NCBI RefSeq assembly: GCF_050436995.1
Contig: NC_134758.1
Coordinates: 5,456,001-5,520,000, forward strand
Source: Anticarsia gemmatalis
Taxonomy: Eukaryota > Arthropoda > Insecta > Lepidoptera > Erebidae
Reading direction: 5' to 3'
DNA length: 64,000 nucleotides
Shown: in pieces, positions 62,552 to 64,000 of the stretch
Numbering within the stretch: the first letter of the stretch is position 1
Layout: every line of letters starts with the position of its first letter
Notes under the pieces: model-generated
What the model was told of the DNA's origin: nothing
The model's input: the letters and a program-made list of their open reading frames with translations, nothing else
Database searches by the model: none
Position numbers and translations under genes: made by a program

Positions 62552-63230
62552 TTAATGACTACTGAGAGCTCACATTAAAAGTATTAAAGAAAAAAATCAA
62601 TGTATCGAACTCATAGGGAATTAGATATAGTTATTTTCCCTTAGTTTCGTGAGTCGATCGCGTGTTGTGCGACTGTTGTGATTGCTGAAATGTTAATCGG
62701 TGTCGGGAGTTCTGGAGATTTTATTAAAGGAGACTTAAATTTCTTAGTATCGAAATCAAATAAGCTACGATCGTACTAGATTTTATTAGATTTAGAATTA
62801 GTTTTTATTTATAACTGAAAATTACATTCTATTGTACTCATGTAGAGATTCACGTTTATAAATCTCATAAGGATTCAAATATAGACGTGCTAATATTAGA
62901 CAACTGTTTTATCAATGATTTTTAAAAGGTGAATGGATTTTTCCAACTCAAACCATTACACGGTTTTAAGTGCCTTCTCAGAACCTCCCCTTTCCTAAGT
63001 TCAATTTGCAAAAATGAATAATACTTAGATGCGTTCATACACCCCTAGCACAGGAAAGAATGCAATCCAATAAGATTCTTTGATGTTACAAATTCGTATT
63101 AAGAATTCTACACTTAAGTGTAAATACACACGAGGCGATAATTTTAACTGAACTGCAACACGTACTACAACTTGCATTTTTTACGTGAGTACAAAATGTT
63201 ACGTAAGTAGCGATTTAGTGAAGTAACAAC
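62552..63230. other. AT-rich intergenic DNA
   Basis: Nothing recognisable. Confidence 0.55.
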
Positions 63231-63360
63231 AGTTTCGCGTAGTGTGCAACAGCTCGCGTGCGTGCCGCGCGTGTGTGAGTGCCGTTGGGCAAGGTCAGGG
63301 TTGTTCTATCTGATCAATGGTCAACTCGATTCGCGAAACTGCCAGTTACGAATCGATTCG
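63231..63360 (+). promoter_or_regulatory. GC-richer island, possible first exon
   Basis: AACAGTTTCGCGTAGTGTGC resembles an insect start region, and about 45 bp later CGTGT|GTGAGT gives a consensus donor with the GT at 63275. AAGGTCA at 63291-63297 is a nuclear-receptor half site. Evidence is limited to these words; it could equally be a conserved element. Confidence 0.15.
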
Positions 63361-64000
63361 GTTTAGTGGTCCTAAATGTGGGATTGAATTTTGAATGAGG
63401 TATCGAGTAGTTTTATTGTAATTAGATAGTTCGTTTTCATGTCTAATGAAAGTAATTACGGCATTACGTGTTTAATTAATGTTGTTTCTTACATAATGTT
63501 TCGTTTCATAAATTATTAATTACGTTCATAATTGAAATTATTTTTTAACTCATTAGTTGTGTTGCTTACGTTGTATGTTTTTATTTATTATTTATTTTAA
63601 CCACAAGGCATTAGGCAAACGTTCTATTCAAAGGTACACAAAAAACCGGCGACCCGTCGTGTCCTAATAGAAACTGTATAATTAATCACTTGATTAATCA
63701 GTGTGACGAATAAAAACAGTGTAATGACCCGTTTCCTTGAATCGATCGACATGACGTCATCAACATTCGAATGCAAAGTCACTGTGTGTTTATAGAGAAT
63801 TCCGATTTTATCGATATAATGCATTTTGGTTATCGCTCAACTTTGATTGTTAATATTATTAATTATGTAGGCATACTGGTTTTGTTGTAACTCTAGGGAA
63901 TGATTTAAGTTATTGTAGCTTGTACTTGACGATAAATAATAGTGCAAAGTTATTCTAAGTTTATCACAATTGTACATTTTTGCTATCACGTTTATTTGCT
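63361..64000. other. AT-rich intergenic DNA
   Basis: TTAATTAATG and CGTTCATAATTG-type words are plentiful but expected from composition. Nothing else apart from the CRE palindrome at 63751. Confidence 0.55.
63751..63760. promoter_or_regulatory. CRE palindrome ATGACGTCAT
   Basis: A perfect 10-bp CREB/ATF site, ATGACGTCAT, preceded by the ATCGATCGAC block. It is the second full CRE of the window (the first is at 8587). Confidence 0.35.

Overview
This window looks like a non-coding stretch of a lepidopteran (moth or butterfly) nuclear genome. It is AT-rich by eye, has no bacterial gene layout, and no open frame much above 120 codons. The order-level call rests on several diverged interspersed repeats that match lepidopteran families I recognise: a non-autonomous Helitron (27265-27524, minus strand), tRNA-derived SINE pieces (6300-6350 and 26483-26700), a repeat headed by an ACATACAT tract (24959-25045), and a repeat with the sequence GCCGCCCGAAAGGCCTTTGACATGGC split over two blocks (7709-7795). 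I cannot name the species or the locus.

I found no protein-coding gene I can defend. There is no rRNA, snRNA, intact tRNA, recognised microRNA or CRISPR array. The best coding candidate is one open frame at 10109-10337 that ends at a possible splice donor. Two places look like non-coding first exons: a minus-strand one at 4023-4183, fed by the CpG-rich block at 4200-4640, and a plus-strand one at about 15362-15413. All three are low confidence.

Layout: 1-10 kb is AT-rich with the CpG-rich block and old repeats. 10-16 kb is AT-rich with the weak exon candidates. From 17 to 46 kb the AT-rich background is broken every 1-3 kb by compact, GC-richer islands of 80-400 bp. These often carry TAATTA-type homeodomain cores and look like conserved non-coding elements around a developmental regulator. 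From 51 to 59.4 kb the sequence is different: it contains several families of locally duplicated, diverged elements. They are a pair at 51043/51649 (block TAAGTGTCAAAAA), a trio at 52221/52638/53252 (CCGG palindromes followed by GACCCAYGTC), and a pair of 166-bp elements at 55275/55870. The last pair opens a dense cluster of the POU octamer ATGCAAAT that runs to 59.35 kb. 59.4-64 kb returns to AT-rich sequence with a CA microsatellite and a full CRE palindrome.

My working interpretation, which is inference, is a gene desert acting as the regulatory landscape of a developmental gene. The 51-59.4 kb array, built by local duplication of short elements and loaded with octamer sites, is the most unusual part. 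The octamers suggest control by a POU-domain factor.
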